Below, in pieces: positions 19,340 through 29,599 of a DNA stretch of 64,000 bases (position 1 is its first letter; the number at the start of each line of letters is the position of its first letter). A program made the translations under genes and the position numbers. Source of the DNA: Carposina sasakii (lineage: Eukaryota > Arthropoda > Insecta > Lepidoptera > Carposinidae); assembly GCA_014607495.2 (NCBI GenBank), contig CP053175.1, forward strand, positions 9,002,770-9,066,769, in the 5' to 3' direction. The notes below the pieces were generated by a model, which saw only the letters and a list, made by a program, of their open reading frames with translations, searched no databases and was not told the DNA's origin.

Positions 19340-21615
19340 ATGGTTTTCGACGAAGAGAAATTAATTGTATTAGTTAGTCAATATCCTGAGATATATGACC
19401 AGCAAAATGAACATTATATGAATTCTCTTAGGAAAAACAATATTTGGAGGGAAATTGGCGAGGAAATGGGAGCATCGAGTGAGTAAATTTCATACATCTT
19501 TCTGAGTTAGTACAAGATATTTATTTTCATTATAACTTTTTACTAACGTGTACAATATTGGAAAACTAATTTTTATTCTTATTTCTACATAGGTAGATAG
19601 GTATTTGTTTTTTTTATCGCATATGGCCATCACATACACGCGCTTTAGTCTATACCTTTATATGCGTATATAATGTACGCGTGTGCTATACTTAATATAC
19701 GTACAGCTTTGCATTCCGGTTGGACGGTGATCTTAACATGTTATCTTTGACGACGTTGACGACATCCTCTGTTTACAGTTTCATTTTGCCAGGTCAAACT
19801 ACCTTGAGGAGAGTTGAAATAATCTTTGAATCTATCCCGTACATGCATAGCGTTGTTTACGAAGTTACCTCCAATACGAGGAAGGTCTCGTAATTCTGTC
19901 TCTTCGGTATCTTCATTATCAAACGACACGTTATCATGTCTAAGAAAATTATGCAAGACAGTAGTAGCAAGAATTACGTAGTCTACATGTTCCGCACTAA
20001 GACAGATATTGCGATAATAAATTCTGAATTTTTGGCATAATATGCCGAATGCGTTTTCTGAAACTCTTCGTGCTCTGCTATGTCTGTAATTGTATACTTT
20101 TTTGGATAGGTCATCTAACTGTGTGCCAGGATAAGGTCTCATTAAATAAGTTTTTTGTGGGAAAGCTTCATCCCCAACTATCACGTGAGGTAGTTTATTT
20201 GTTGATCCTGGTAATTCTTTTGGGCCTGGTATATTCAAAGTATTTGATTCTAATCTTGATGCTAGTTGTGACCGCGAATATATCCCTGCATCGCTATTCT
20301 TACCAAGATCGCCAACATTCACATATATAAATTTGTAATCTGCGTCCACTAGACCAAGTAGTACAATTGAAAAGAACTTCTTGTAATTAAAAAATAGCGA
20401 GCCACTATTCGGTGGCGCGAAAATTTCTACGTGCTTCCCGTCTAGTGCACCAATACAGTTGGGATAGTGCCATTTTTCGTAAAATTCTTTTGCAATGTTC
20501 ATCCATTTCTGTTCATCTGGAATGGGCATGACTATATTGGACAACACTTCCCACAAAGCTACACAAGTAGTGTGTACAATTTCTTGCACGGTTGTATAAC
20601 CCAAACGAAAAGATTCTGCGATGGTCTTGAACGAATCGCCAGTAGCAAGGAACCTGAAACAATCACAAATAAAAATGTAATATTTTCATTTTCAGATATT
20701 GTGTGCAAAGACAAATGGAAATCTTTGAGAGACAGCTATCATCGAAATATAAAAAAACGCAAATCGAAGAGTGGAGATGGTGCCACAAAAAATAAAAAGT
20801 GGAAGTACGAACTTCAAATGGAGTTTTTACTACCATATCTGCAAGAAAGAACAACAAAGGATAACTTTGAAAACGCTGAAACAATAACGAGTAATGAAAA
20901 CACAAACGATAATTCTCTTCCCGAACTAATGGCGATCTCTCCTGAGCCAGTAAACTCACCCCTATCTTCTTCATCGGCAACATCATTGATGTACAAACGT
21001 ATTACTGCGAGGAAGAAGAACCAAACACAGCCGACACAACAGCTTTCGGTAGCCAGTACTCTACAAAATTATTTAGCTTCACGGCCAACACCAACGGCAT
21101 TGGAATCTGGAGATCCAATTCATTCATTTTTTAGAGCTATGGCTGATAACGTCAAAACCTTGCCTCCAGACCTACAGTTCAAAGCAAAAAAAAAAGTTTA
21201 TGAGGTAGTATCAGATTTGGAATATGAAAACCTATTAAGAAACTCGACATCGTTCATGGAACAAACAGAAACAGTAACAAGAACATATCCATCTGATGAT
21301 TTCAAAAAACAACTTGTAGAACCAACTCCGTCTACTTCAGGGTTAAATAAAAGAACTTCTAAGGAACTACAGGATACTCCAACTCCATCTACATCTGCGC
21401 CAAAGAAACAATTCCCCATAACTCATACTACATCAAAATCAAAACCACAAGATTTTGAAGTTCAGCCCGCTGATGATTTAATTCAAGAAACATTCGCCAG
21501 TATTTCCAACAACCAATCCCAAATTGTTTTGGATAATACACAAAAAAGGTTCATAATAACACCAGATGGCTTTCTGATTTCGCAAGATCTTATCACCGAG
21601 TATGAGGAACAATAA
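19340..21615 (+). CDS. H2 gene A: MADF/BESS DNA-binding protein, two exons
   Basis: Exon 1 is 19340-19478 (donor GTGAGT), exon 2 is 20696-21615 (acceptor ATTTTCAG), with a phase 1 intron; 352 residues. The MADF domain is split by the intron: EKLIVLVSQYPEIYD and NIWREIGEEMG in exon 1, VCKDKWKSLRDSYHRNIKKR and ELQMEFLLPYL in exon 2. A BESS-like helix pair follows (DPIHSFFRAMADNVKTLP, then KKKVYEVVSDLEYENL, from about 21112). The middle is rich in S, T, P and Q. Its intron holds B2 exon 2, whose acceptor lies only 43 bases from this gene's own acceptor on the other strand. Confidence 0.88.
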
Positions 21616-22013
21616 TAAATGAATGATTGATTTCCTAAATATAAATAAATAAAACTTACTTACCTGATTGTAACCATGAGTTTTTCTTCCACACCTATCG
21701 CTTTTCGGAAGAGAGTATCCTGTTTTTCTATATGGGGCTTCATAATTTGTATCAAGTCGTCGAATTTATTTTGAGACATTCTAAAGTATGTATGAAACCT
21801 TTTCCGATCCTTTTTAAGCCGCGGCAAAAGTGTGTGATATTCCCCTTCTTCATATCGTGAATACGGAACGTCATGAACCCATATTTTTCTCTTCCTTCTT
21901 GCTTGTTCTTGTTCCATTCTTTCTTCTTCCTCACAAAGCAAAGATACTATTATAATATCCAAATCATTTTCGTCCACCTGACTCAAAATAACGTTCAAAT
22001 CAATTTCTTCCAT
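19741..22013 (-). CDS. H2 gene B: Harbinger DDE transposase, intact
   Basis: Exon 1 is 22013-21664 (donor GTAAGT), exon 2 is 20653-19741, with a phase 2 intron joining R117 to FLATGDSFKTI; 420 residues, near the usual HARBI1-like length. The N-terminal part is acidic, then has the family's WVHDVPYSRYEEGEYHTLLP and FRMSQNKFDDLIQIMKPHIE. Catalytic core: D188 in GALDGKH, D278 in IVGDEAFP, E316 in RVSENAFGIL. The C-terminus ends in the conserved QGSLTWQNE block. It should act with its MADF partner on the H2 ends. No lesion seen. Confidence 0.93.
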
Positions 22014-22302
22014 CTTCCTCAGAAATCGTCAAACGACTGACAGACAAAATTTGCTGCAAACTGTCGCGGCACTGCAGTTCAAGTGCGGTATACCTAATAG
22101 TGTCGCTATGTGTCGCGTCGCTCCACTACCGTGAAGTGCCGCTTAGTGCGGTCTAGCCTTAAGAAAACTGACCCACACTAAATAGTAAAACCAAGAATAG
22201 GAAATTGCATTACCGCTGCCTACTACACCGTATTGTATTTTGCCGTGTGTGTGGCTTTGCCAGCCGCGCGCGTTTTTCAACACAACAGACTACGTTACCT
22301 AG

Positions 22303-22377
22303 GCTGGCACCGACTCCAAAAAATAAGTGATAATTATAAATATTTAAATAGTTGAAGATGACTTTGTTAAAGTATTA
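22303..22377 (-). repeat. Inverted copy of the ACCGACTTC-repeat end
   Basis: It reads CTGGCACCGACTCCAAAAAA onward and is the reverse complement of 9406-9480 with about one mismatch. The sequence 22175-22302 (including GCCAGCCGCGCGCG and ACAGACTACGTTACCTAG) appears to be more of the same repeat. Confidence 0.6.
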
Positions 22378-23062
22378 GGCCCATAGTACACGGCGTATTT
22401 TAAACGCACCGACGACGCGCGTTTCAGGAACGCGCGTCTTCGGCGCCGTAGACGCTGCTTGTTGCGTTTTAATTGATGAAACAAGCGCGCGCACGAAGCG
22501 CGTATACTCGCGTTTGAAGCGATACAAACGCGCGTACAAAGGAGCAGAGTAGGGGCAGGGGGTGGGGCGCTCACGCCACCACTGCGCCGCCGCCCGCGCC
22601 TCAGTTGCAGTAATAGTTTATTGTGTGCTGCGCGTGTATTTACTTTAAAATGGAACCCTTCGACACCGACCGCTTTATAACAGAAATAAACAATCGTCCA
22701 GCTACATGGAATTCACTACTGCCCGAATATTCAAACAAAGTGTTAAAAAGAAATGCTTGGGATAAATTGTGCCAAATTTTTTATAACAATTTCAATGAAA
22801 AAACCAATGAAGAAAAAAACCTGGCAGGTAAGATTTATTATCTACTATATAAAAATAAGTCGGGTTTTCCTTCCTGACGCTATAACTCCAGAACGCACGA
22901 ACCGATTTCCACGGTTTTGCATTCGTTGGAAAGGTCTCGGGCTCCGTGAGGTTTATAGCGAAGAAAATTCAGGAAAAATTTCAACAGAAACAGGAAAATC
23001 TTTTTTACATACAGCGCCATCTCTGATACATAGCATGTACTACAAACCAATATTTTAAGTAG

Positions 23063-23400
23063 ATGGCGCCGGTGCGTTCAAAAGAAGATAATGGTCGAAC
23101 TATCAAAGTTAAAGTTCAAAATCAAGAGATTGAGATCGGAAATGAATTCATTGTACCATATTGCCCGCTGCTATCACGAATTTTTGAAACACATGCAAAC
23201 GTTGTGAGTTGTCATTCGGCCAAATCAATCAAATATTTGTGCAAGTACGTCACAAAAGGCAGCGACATGGCTGTGTTTGGTATTGCGTCGGAAAATGCGA
23301 ATGACGAAATCAGCAACTTCCAAATGGGCAGATACGTCAGTAGTAATGAAGCACTGTGGCGATTATTGTCATTTCAAATTCATGATGAAAGATATCCCAA
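23063..23400 (+). pseudogene. Helitron Rep-region fragment
   Basis: The frame includes NGRTIKVKVQNQEIEIGNEF, then FIVPYCPLLSRIFETHANV, then SIKYLCKYVTKGSDMAVFG, typical of the region after the Rep domain in insect Helitrons. The upstream HUH part (normally an HPTLF-type motif) is not present between 22841 and 23063. The frame ends at the non-LTR insertion and resumes at about 26815 (HLAVHLKNGQRVYFTEANAA). Confidence 0.8.
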
Positions 23401-23961
23401 GACGGTGCAGACATCGAACGGGAACGCAGAGCACTGTCTGTGAGAGCCAATATGATTGCTCGGAGATTTGCACACTGTTCTACGGATGCGAAGATTACAT
23501 TGTTTGGTGCCTACTGTACAACATTCTATACAAGCAGTCTGTGGCTTGATTATACGCAAAAACAGTACAGTGCCCTGCGTGTTCAATATAACAACGCTTT
23601 CAGGATGCTGATGGGTCTGCCGTAGGGTTGATGAGGATTCCGCTTCCTCTTCCTCATAATGCGGAAGTTCCTCAAATTTTTGGATTCCTCTACCGCTACC
23701 GCTTCCACAAAAAGAAAGTTGAAAAGTTCCGCTATCGCTTCCGCTTCCTCATAATAAGAGGAATTTGTGAGGAAGATTGACCGAGCGGCGCGCATGCGCG
23801 TAACTATGGCAACGGCCGCAGCGAGTGAGCCGAGCTGAGCCACGCGCCGCCCCGCCCACCCCCTCCTGGCAGTTCTGTTAATTTTGCGCCCACGCATAAC
23901 CTTTTCTTCAATTTCATTTTATTCCATTAAACTAACTATCGATATAGTGTGATTTGTCAGA

Positions 23962-25884
23962 ATGCGACCAAAGTGCAGTGCTATATGGACGTACTTTAAT
24001 GAAATAGACGATGACACTGTGCGTTGTAAATTGTGTAGCAAGAGCTATTCAAGAAAAGGGCGCGGCACCTCGGGGCTTCGTAGCCACCTCCAGTCGTGCC
24101 ATAAAACGGAATATGCTGAATATGAACAAAGTGACTTAGCATTAAAACAAGAACTTGAAAGAAAACGCAAGAACACTGAAAAAACACCACTTCAAGAGTC
24201 CAAAAAGCAAATAACTTTGCAGGAATCTTTGATGAAAAACCAGTTCTGGGATTCATCTCATGACAAATGTCGAGAACTAGACAATCTTATATGTGAGATG
24301 ATTGCAATTCAAGATTTACCTTTTAATTTTGTAGAAGGAATTGGGTTTAGACGATTTGTCCATGCCGCACAGCCGAGATACAATTTAAAAGGACGGCAGT
24401 TTTATACCTCACATTTGTGTAATCACGTTTATCCACGACTGAGCGAAAAAGTTAAGAGCTTGATAAAAGATTTGCAATACGTGTCTTTCACTACCGATAT
24501 ATGGTCAGAACCTTCAGCGGGTGTTTCTTTGCTCAGTTTTACTGTTCATGGAATTAAAGATTTTAGAAGAGTCTCTTTAGTTCTTAAATGTGTAACACTC
24601 GATGATCGCCATACGGGCGATTTAATAGCTCAAAAGCTAGATGCAATACGTGAAGAGTGGGGGATTCCCCGTCAAAAGCTACATGTGATGGTGCGAGATG
24701 GTGGATCAAATATGAAGCGAAGTGCTCGTTTGTCGCAAATTAATGATATTGATTGCACCTTGCATCAATTACAAACTTGTATAAAAGCTGCTTTGTCATG
24801 TAATGAAAATGTTTCGGCGCTTATGGTTAAATGTAAGCAGATCGCGACACACTTTAATCACTCCGTGACTGCCCAAAAAGAACTCAGTAACTTTCAAGAA
24901 CGTTTAGGCCTGCAACAGCTTTCAGTCATTCAAGAATGTCCCACTCGCTGGAACAGCAAGTTTCATATGTTAGAGCGTCTTATTAAGATAAAGGATGCAA
25001 TCATTCTTTACACATCTCAGAACCCAAATCTGCCCCAACTTATACCAAATGATTGGTTACAACTCGAAAGTTACACAAAGATTTTGGAGCCTTTTGAAGA
25101 AATCACAAAGACTATGAGTAGTGCTGAAGCATGTATTTCGTCCGTGATCCCACTTATCCATATCTTGACATGTGCCATGCAGACGTTTTTGAGTGACAAT
25201 AATTTCGATAACCAAGATTGCAAAAATTTTATCCATAAATTGATCGAAGAAATTAATAACCACTTTAGTGAGCTTCATTACAATAATCTTTATGCAATTA
25301 GCACATATTTGGATCCAAAATACAAAACAAAATTTTTCAACGAAATCACGAAAGAACGTGTTGAATCAGATCTTATCACCTATTTACAAAATGAACGATC
25401 ATTTGACGATGAACTGCACGAGAATGAGCCATCCACTTGCGCTGGAGTATCGGGATCGGGAGCTTCATCGAGTTCCACTACGGTGCGTGCGAGTTCACTA
25501 ATCAACGCTCCCACAGCAAAAATTGTTGATTCAATGTTGACAGAAATGCTGGCTTCGGAACCTAACAGTGACGACAATGTAGAAGAAAATGTACTGGATA
25601 GATTCGTAGTACTGAAGTCGGTGCTAAATAATTATTCTAAGGAGAAAAGAATAAGTATACAAGAGGACAGTCTTTTATGGTGGCAGCAAAACCCAAAATA
25701 TCACGAACTTTTCCCAGCTGTAAGGCGATACCTTTCTGCCCCACCATCAAGTGTCCCCAGTGAGCGGCTTTTTAGTAACGCAGGATTAATTTACGAGGAG
25801 TTGAGAAATAGACTGTCTGGAGAAACAGCATCAAAATTAATGTTTCTGAAAGTAAATCTCCCTATAGTTAATTTTAATTATTGA
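23962..25884 (+). CDS. hAT transposase with BED zinc finger
   Basis: 640 residues from the ATG at 23962. An N-terminal BED finger binds the element ends: IWTYFNEIDDDTVRCKLCSK, then GLRSHLQSCHKTEY (C-X2-C...H-X4-H). A spaced DDE core with the hAT helical insertion follows: FTTDIWSEPSAGVSL (about 24490), VMVRDGGSNMKRSA (about 24690), CPTRWNSKFHMLERL (about 24940). The C-terminal dimerisation domain is clear (SLLWWQQNPKYHELFPAVRR, then PPSSVPSERLFSNAGLIYEE and LRNRLSGETASKLMFLKVNL). No lesion seen; length is normal for ZBED-like hAT transposases. Confidence 0.92.
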   Translation: MRPKCSAIWTYFNEIDDDTVRCKLCSKSYSRKGRGTSGLRSHLQSCHKTEYAEYEQSDLALKQELERKRKNTEKTPLQESKKQITLQESLMKNQFWDSSHDKCRELDNLICEMIAIQDLPFNFVEGIGFRRFVHAAQPRYNLKGRQFYTSHLCNHVYPRLSEKVKSLIKDLQYVSFTTDIWSEPSAGVSLLSFTVHGIKDFRRVSLVLKCVTLDDRHTGDLIAQKLDAIREEWGIPRQKLHVMVRDGGSNMKRSARLSQINDIDCTLHQLQTCIKAALSCNENVSALMVKCKQIATHFNHSVTAQKELSNFQERLGLQQLSVIQECPTRWNSKFHMLERLIKIKDAIILYTSQNPNLPQLIPNDWLQLESYTKILEPFEEITKTMSSAEACISSVIPLIHILTCAMQTFLSDNNFDNQDCKNFIHKLIEEINNHFSELHYNNLYAISTYLDPKYKTKFFNEITKERVESDLITYLQNERSFDDELHENEPSTCAGVSGSGASSSSTTVRASSLINAPTAKIVDSMLTEMLASEPNSDDNVEENVLDRFVVLKSVLNNYSKEKRISIQEDSLLWWQQNPKYHELFPAVRRYLSAPPSSVPSERLFSNAGLIYEELRNRLSGETASKLMFLKVNLPIVNFNY

Positions 25885-26011
25885 AAATAAGAACAATTGT
25901 TTATTTTAATTAAGTAAACATTTCCGTACTATTAAATTTTTGTGTATTATTTTAATTTTTCTCTTAAATAACTTAGATTAATTAACAACTTTTACATTTA
26001 CTTATATAACA

Positions 26012-26241
26012 CTAGCGGCCGCCCGCGACTTCGCCCGCGTAAACTTTAGAATTCCCATTATTTCCCGTTCCCGTGGAATTTTGGGAATATATCATTATAA
26101 ATTGTAGCCTATATGTTATTCTGATGTATGAGCTACATTACTGCCAAGTTTCATCAAAATCCGTTCAGTAGTTTTTGCGTGAAAGAGTAACAAACATCCA
26201 TCCACACATACAAACTTTCACGTTTATAATATAAGTAGGAT
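26012..26241 (+). mobile_element. Lep1-like element inside hAT-1
   Basis: It starts CTAGCGGCCGCCCGCGACTT, contains ATCAAAATCCGTTCAGTAGT, and ends TATAATATAAGTAGGATT. This matches my memory of the Lep1 family of small Helitron-like elements in Lepidoptera. It has no coding capacity. Confidence 0.65.
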
Positions 26242-26612
26242 TCACCATCTTCCAATTCCTCTTCCTCTTCCTCATCCGCTTCCTCTTCCTCATAAAAATT
26301 CCTCTTCCTCATCCGCATCCTCTAACTTTGTGCATAACACTTCCTCTTCCGCTACCTCTTCCTCATAACCACATCCTCATCAACCCTAGTCTGCCGCGGT
26401 ACTGCAGTGCGTCATGTATGTTCGCAGAGGCGCGGGTCGACTGCTTTTACACCATAATGCGTAAGCTATGTACTTCCATGGCGTGCAGGGTCCGAGCTAG
26501 CCCCAACAGTATCCTGAGCATGTTTGCGAACCGTCTAGACTGTCCGTATCTGAGTCACTGTGTTATGACTCATTTGCAAATAAATTGTAGTGTCTCGAGG
26601 TAGCCGAGTAGT

Positions 26613-26667
26613 AAATTATTATGTTACACAGTCAAGTATAATACTTGACTGTGTAACATAATAATTT
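26613..26667. repeat. Perfect 27-bp palindrome
   Basis: AAATTATTATGTTACACAGT and the seven bases after it (26613-26639) are followed by one base (A) and then the exact reverse complement (26641-26667). It lies in the 3' UTR of the non-LTR fragment. Confidence 0.85.
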
Positions 26668-26814
26668 AAAATTTAAAATGACAAATGTATTATCTACTAT
26701 CAAATTAATAAATTATTGCTACTAACATTAAAATATATGTGTTTATCTAATAATATAATTTGTAACTAACAAAAATGGGTCTTAGTTACCTGAATAAATG
26801 AATTTATTATTATT

Positions 26815-29091
26815 ATTATAGTTGTACATTTAGCAGTGCATTTGAAAAATGGCCAAAGAGTTTACTTCACTGAGGCTAATGCGGCACAACGAGCTGAGAG
26901 ACCACCATCGACAAAATTGACTAGCTTCTTTGCAATGTGTGAAGTAGATCCACTCGCAGCGACGCTGATGTACGTTGAAATGCCCAAGTATTACACTTGG
27001 AATCAATCAACAAAGAAATTCCAACGTCGCAAACAAGGAGCCTCAGTTCCTGATTGACCACAGGTGTTTTCCACTGATGCACTAAGTCGCATGTATACTG
27101 TTCATCCTAGAAATGATGAATGTTTTTATTTGCGACTGCTGTTGGTAAATGTACGTGGACCAAAATCATTTGCGCATTTGAAAACTGTGAATGGCCACCA
27201 ATGCCAAACATATAGAGAAGCATGTCAACTATTAGGTTTGCTGGAGAACGATTCTCATTGGGATTTAACACTTGCGGATTCAGTTGTTTCATCAAATGCG
27301 TACCAAATACGAACGCTGTTCGCAATTATCATTACCACATGTTTTCCTTCACAGCGAATTTAGTTATGGAACAAATATAAAGACGACATGTGTGAAGATA
27401 TCTTGCATTGCTTGCGCATTCAAACGAATAATCCTGACTTCCAAATAAGCGATGAAATCTACAATGAAGGATTGATTCTGATTGAGGATCAATGCTTGAC
27501 TATTGCAAACAAGCTACTAATTGAAGTAGGAATGATTGCGCCAAATCGATCGATGCACGATGCATTCAACCAAGAATTAAATCGAGAGCTGCAATACAAT
27601 GTTGATACATTGCAGGAATTCGTTCGAAATAATGTACCGTTGCTAAATGAACAGCAAAAACAAGTATACGAAACATTAATGCAAGCGGTGGACAATAATA
27701 CTGGTGGTCTATTCTTCCTGGACGCACCTGGAGGAACAGGGAAAACATTTGTCATTTCATTGATTTTGGCCACTATTCGATCAAGATGTGACATAGCTTT
27801 GGCGTTAGCATCATCTGGAATTGCGTCGACTCTTCTAGATGGCGGTCGTACTGCACATTCTGCGCTTAAGTTGCCACTCAATTTAAACACAATTGATACT
27901 CCAATATGCAATATTTCCCGATCCAGTGCAATGGAAAAATTGTTGATGCAATGCAAGCTCATTGTTTGGGATGAGTGCACAATGGCACATAAGAAATCAC
28001 TTGAAGCACTTAACTTCACACTGAAGGATCTTCGGCGAAATAACAATATCTTTGGCGGCTTGATGATATTATTGGCAGGCGATTTCAGGCAGACGTTGCC
28101 AGTAATTCCCCGTGGAACGCCTGCAGATGAATTGAATGCTTGCCTGAAGGCATCACCTTTATGGAATAACGTAAAAACATTATCGCTAACCACTAATATG
28201 AGAGTTCAACTTCAAAATGATCAAAGTGCTGCACAATTTTCCAAACAATTCGCACCTTCGGTAGAACAAGGGCACAATTGTCTAAAATTGCAAAAGCAAA
28301 TTGTGCCTTTGTTCTACCGAAGCTGCGAATTGTTAGCTGTTGGAAATGGAAAAGTCCCAGTTGATGCGACATCTGGATTAATTACTCTTACCAACGACTT
28401 TTGCCGATTTGTAGACTCTCAATTAGCTCTTATTGAAAATGTTTTCCCAAACATTAGTGAGAATTATCAGAATTATGCTTGGTTAAGTCAACGAGCAATT
28501 CTTGCCGTAAAGAATAATGATGTATACGCACTGAATTTCACCATTCAATCAAAAATTTCTGGCGATTTGGTGACATACAAATCCGTTGATTCCATAACAA
28601 ATCCCGATGATGTAGTAAATTATCCAACAGAGTTTTTGAACTCTCTGGAGTTACCAGGATTTCCACCACATAACTTGCAACTCAAAGTTGGTACAGTTAT
28701 TATGATATTGCGTAATTTGAATCCACCGCGACTTTGCAACGGTACTCGACTTTCGGTAAAAAGACTTATGCCGAATTTGATTGAGGCAACCATTATTAAC
28801 GGAAAGTACGCAGGTGAAAATGTATGTATTCCTCGAATACCAATGATTCCGACTGATCTTCCGTTTGACTTCAAACGATTGCAATTTCCAGTTCGCCTTG
28901 CGTTCGCAATGACAATTAACAAGTCGCAAGGCCAATCGCTTAGTGTTTACGGGATAAATTTAGAAAATCATTGTTTTTCACATGGGCAGTTATACGTTGC
29001 GTGTTCACGAGTTGGGAAACCATCCGCTTTGTTTGTGTTAACGTCAGACCAAAAAACAAAAAATGTGGTTTACCAAAGAGCACTTCAATGA
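26815..29091 (+). pseudogene. Helitron Pif1-type helicase, with stops and a palindromic insert
   Basis: It continues the Rep fragment after the nested insertions. TGA at about 27055 and TAG at about 27361 break the first third. From 27388 to 29091 a 567-residue frame carries superfamily 1 helicase motifs: Walker A (FLDAPGGTGKTFV, about 27715), motif II (LIVWDECTMAHK, about 27958), motif III (LAGDFRQTLPVI, about 28075), and the late motifs AFAMTINKSQGQSL and YVACSRVG (28905-29015). A palindromic insert at 28244-28334 adds about 28 residues without breaking the frame. In an intact Helitron this domain unwinds DNA during rolling-circle transposition. Confidence 0.85.
28244..28334. repeat. In-frame palindromic insert in the Helitron helicase
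   Basis: Two arms of 36 bases (28244-28279 and 28299-28334) pair with about three mismatches around a 19-base loop. The left arm starts AACAATTCGCACCTTCGGTA; the right arm ends CGAAGCTGCGAATTGTT. The usual helicase joins QFSKQ directly to LLAVGNGKVP; here about 28 residues intervene. Looks like a tiny foldback insertion that keeps the frame. Confidence 0.6.
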
Positions 29092-29599
29092 AACGGATAA
29101 TTTGCGGACATGTATAACGCTTCGATTCAGTATTTACTTTGGATTCACTTTCATTTACTTAGAGAAGTTCAACTAAATAACACTTCATTTTTGTAATCGA
29201 AATGAATTCATTACTGTTGTGAAATTAAATAAAATTTTTCCTTTTCAAATATAAAACAAACAAAAAAATTTCTTCATCTTTTAATCACCAAACGAAATGT
29301 TACATAAAACGAAGCGAAACGGAGTTCGCCGGGTTTGCTAGTATATATTTAAAAATAATGTATTTGTTTTGGGACTACACATAGAACATCGCCGTATAGA
29401 TAGCCACCCATGTCGCGTGCCCACGTTTTAGGGTGCTAAATCGTTAGTTGTGATAAGTTCTGGTGTTGTTTTTTATGTGTTCCGCTATCAGAACAAACGG
29501 AACCAATATTCTAGTTAGTTTTTTTAGTTTTTTAATTCTTGTAACTAACAATTTAGTATTCTAAAACGTTTGTAAAACATTTGTAATTAGGTAGGTACA

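Larger units (their letters stand above)
19058..22159. mobile_element. PIF/Harbinger element H2, apparently complete
   Basis: 3,102 bp flanked by TAA (19055-19057 and 22160-22162). The terminal inverted repeats begin AGGCTAGACCGCACTAAGCG and stay similar for about 50 bases. It contains both genes with open frames and splice sites, and no inserted element: the cleanest example here of the interleaved two-gene layout. Confidence 0.92.
9501..22174. mobile_element. Short MITE (about 129 bp) split by Transib, H1 and H2
   Basis: The ends are GGGTCAGTT at 9501 and AACTGACCC at 22174. Removing Transib (with one CGACG), H1 (with one AAA) and H2 (with one TAA) leaves 9501-9531, 13128-13141, 18986-19057 and 22163-22174, about 129 bp of mostly GC-rich sequence. 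Size and short inverted ends fit a Harbinger-like MITE. Its own target duplication is not evident (TAA on the left, ACA on the right), so its identity is an inference from geometry. Confidence 0.6.
23623..26388 (+). mobile_element. hAT element hAT-1, apparently intact
   Basis: 2,766 bp with the exact 8-bp target duplication GTCTGCCG (23615-23622 and 26389-26396). The ends are TAGGGTTGATGAGGAT and its inverse. Both subterminal regions are rich in TTCCTCTTCCTCAT-type repeats (23630-23770 and 26245-26380), probable transposase sites. A Lep1-like element sits in the 3' non-coding part. The transposase frame is open. Confidence 0.93.
23400..26828 (+). mobile_element. 5'-truncated non-LTR fragment inside the Helitron, split by hAT-1
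   Basis: The left piece (about 23400-23622) encodes DIERERRALSVRANMIARRF and YTSSLWLDYTQKQYSALRVQ; the right piece continues directly after the hAT with RYCSASCMFAEARVDCFYTI. These are C-terminal sequences of Jockey-like ORF2 proteins. The 3' end is an AT-rich UTR with TTATTATTATTA near 26810-26820. The target was the Helitron coding frame, which resumes at GTTGTACATTTAGC. Confidence 0.8.
22841..29341 (+). mobile_element. Helitron, decayed, inserted in H3
   Basis: It begins TCTACTATATAAAAATAAGT at 22841 after an A and ends GTTTGCTAG at 29341 before a T, fitting Helitron insertion between A and T and the 5'-TC/3'-CTAG rule. The 5' segment (CGGGTTTTCCTTCCTGACGC) is one I associate with lepidopteran Helitrons. 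Coding remains: part of the Rep region and a Pif1-like helicase. The HUH nickase motif is missing, so this copy cannot initiate its own rolling-circle transposition. Confidence 0.88.

Noticed and set aside
9406..22377. 9406-9480 and 22303-22377 as terminal inverted repeats of one 13-kb transposon
   Set aside because: They are ends of an interspersed repeat; no flanking duplication fits, and everything between is accounted for by other elements.
27489..28193. Minus-strand 234-residue frame opposite the Helitron helicase
   Set aside because: Shadow of the helicase reading frame; the plus-strand frame has all the conserved motifs.
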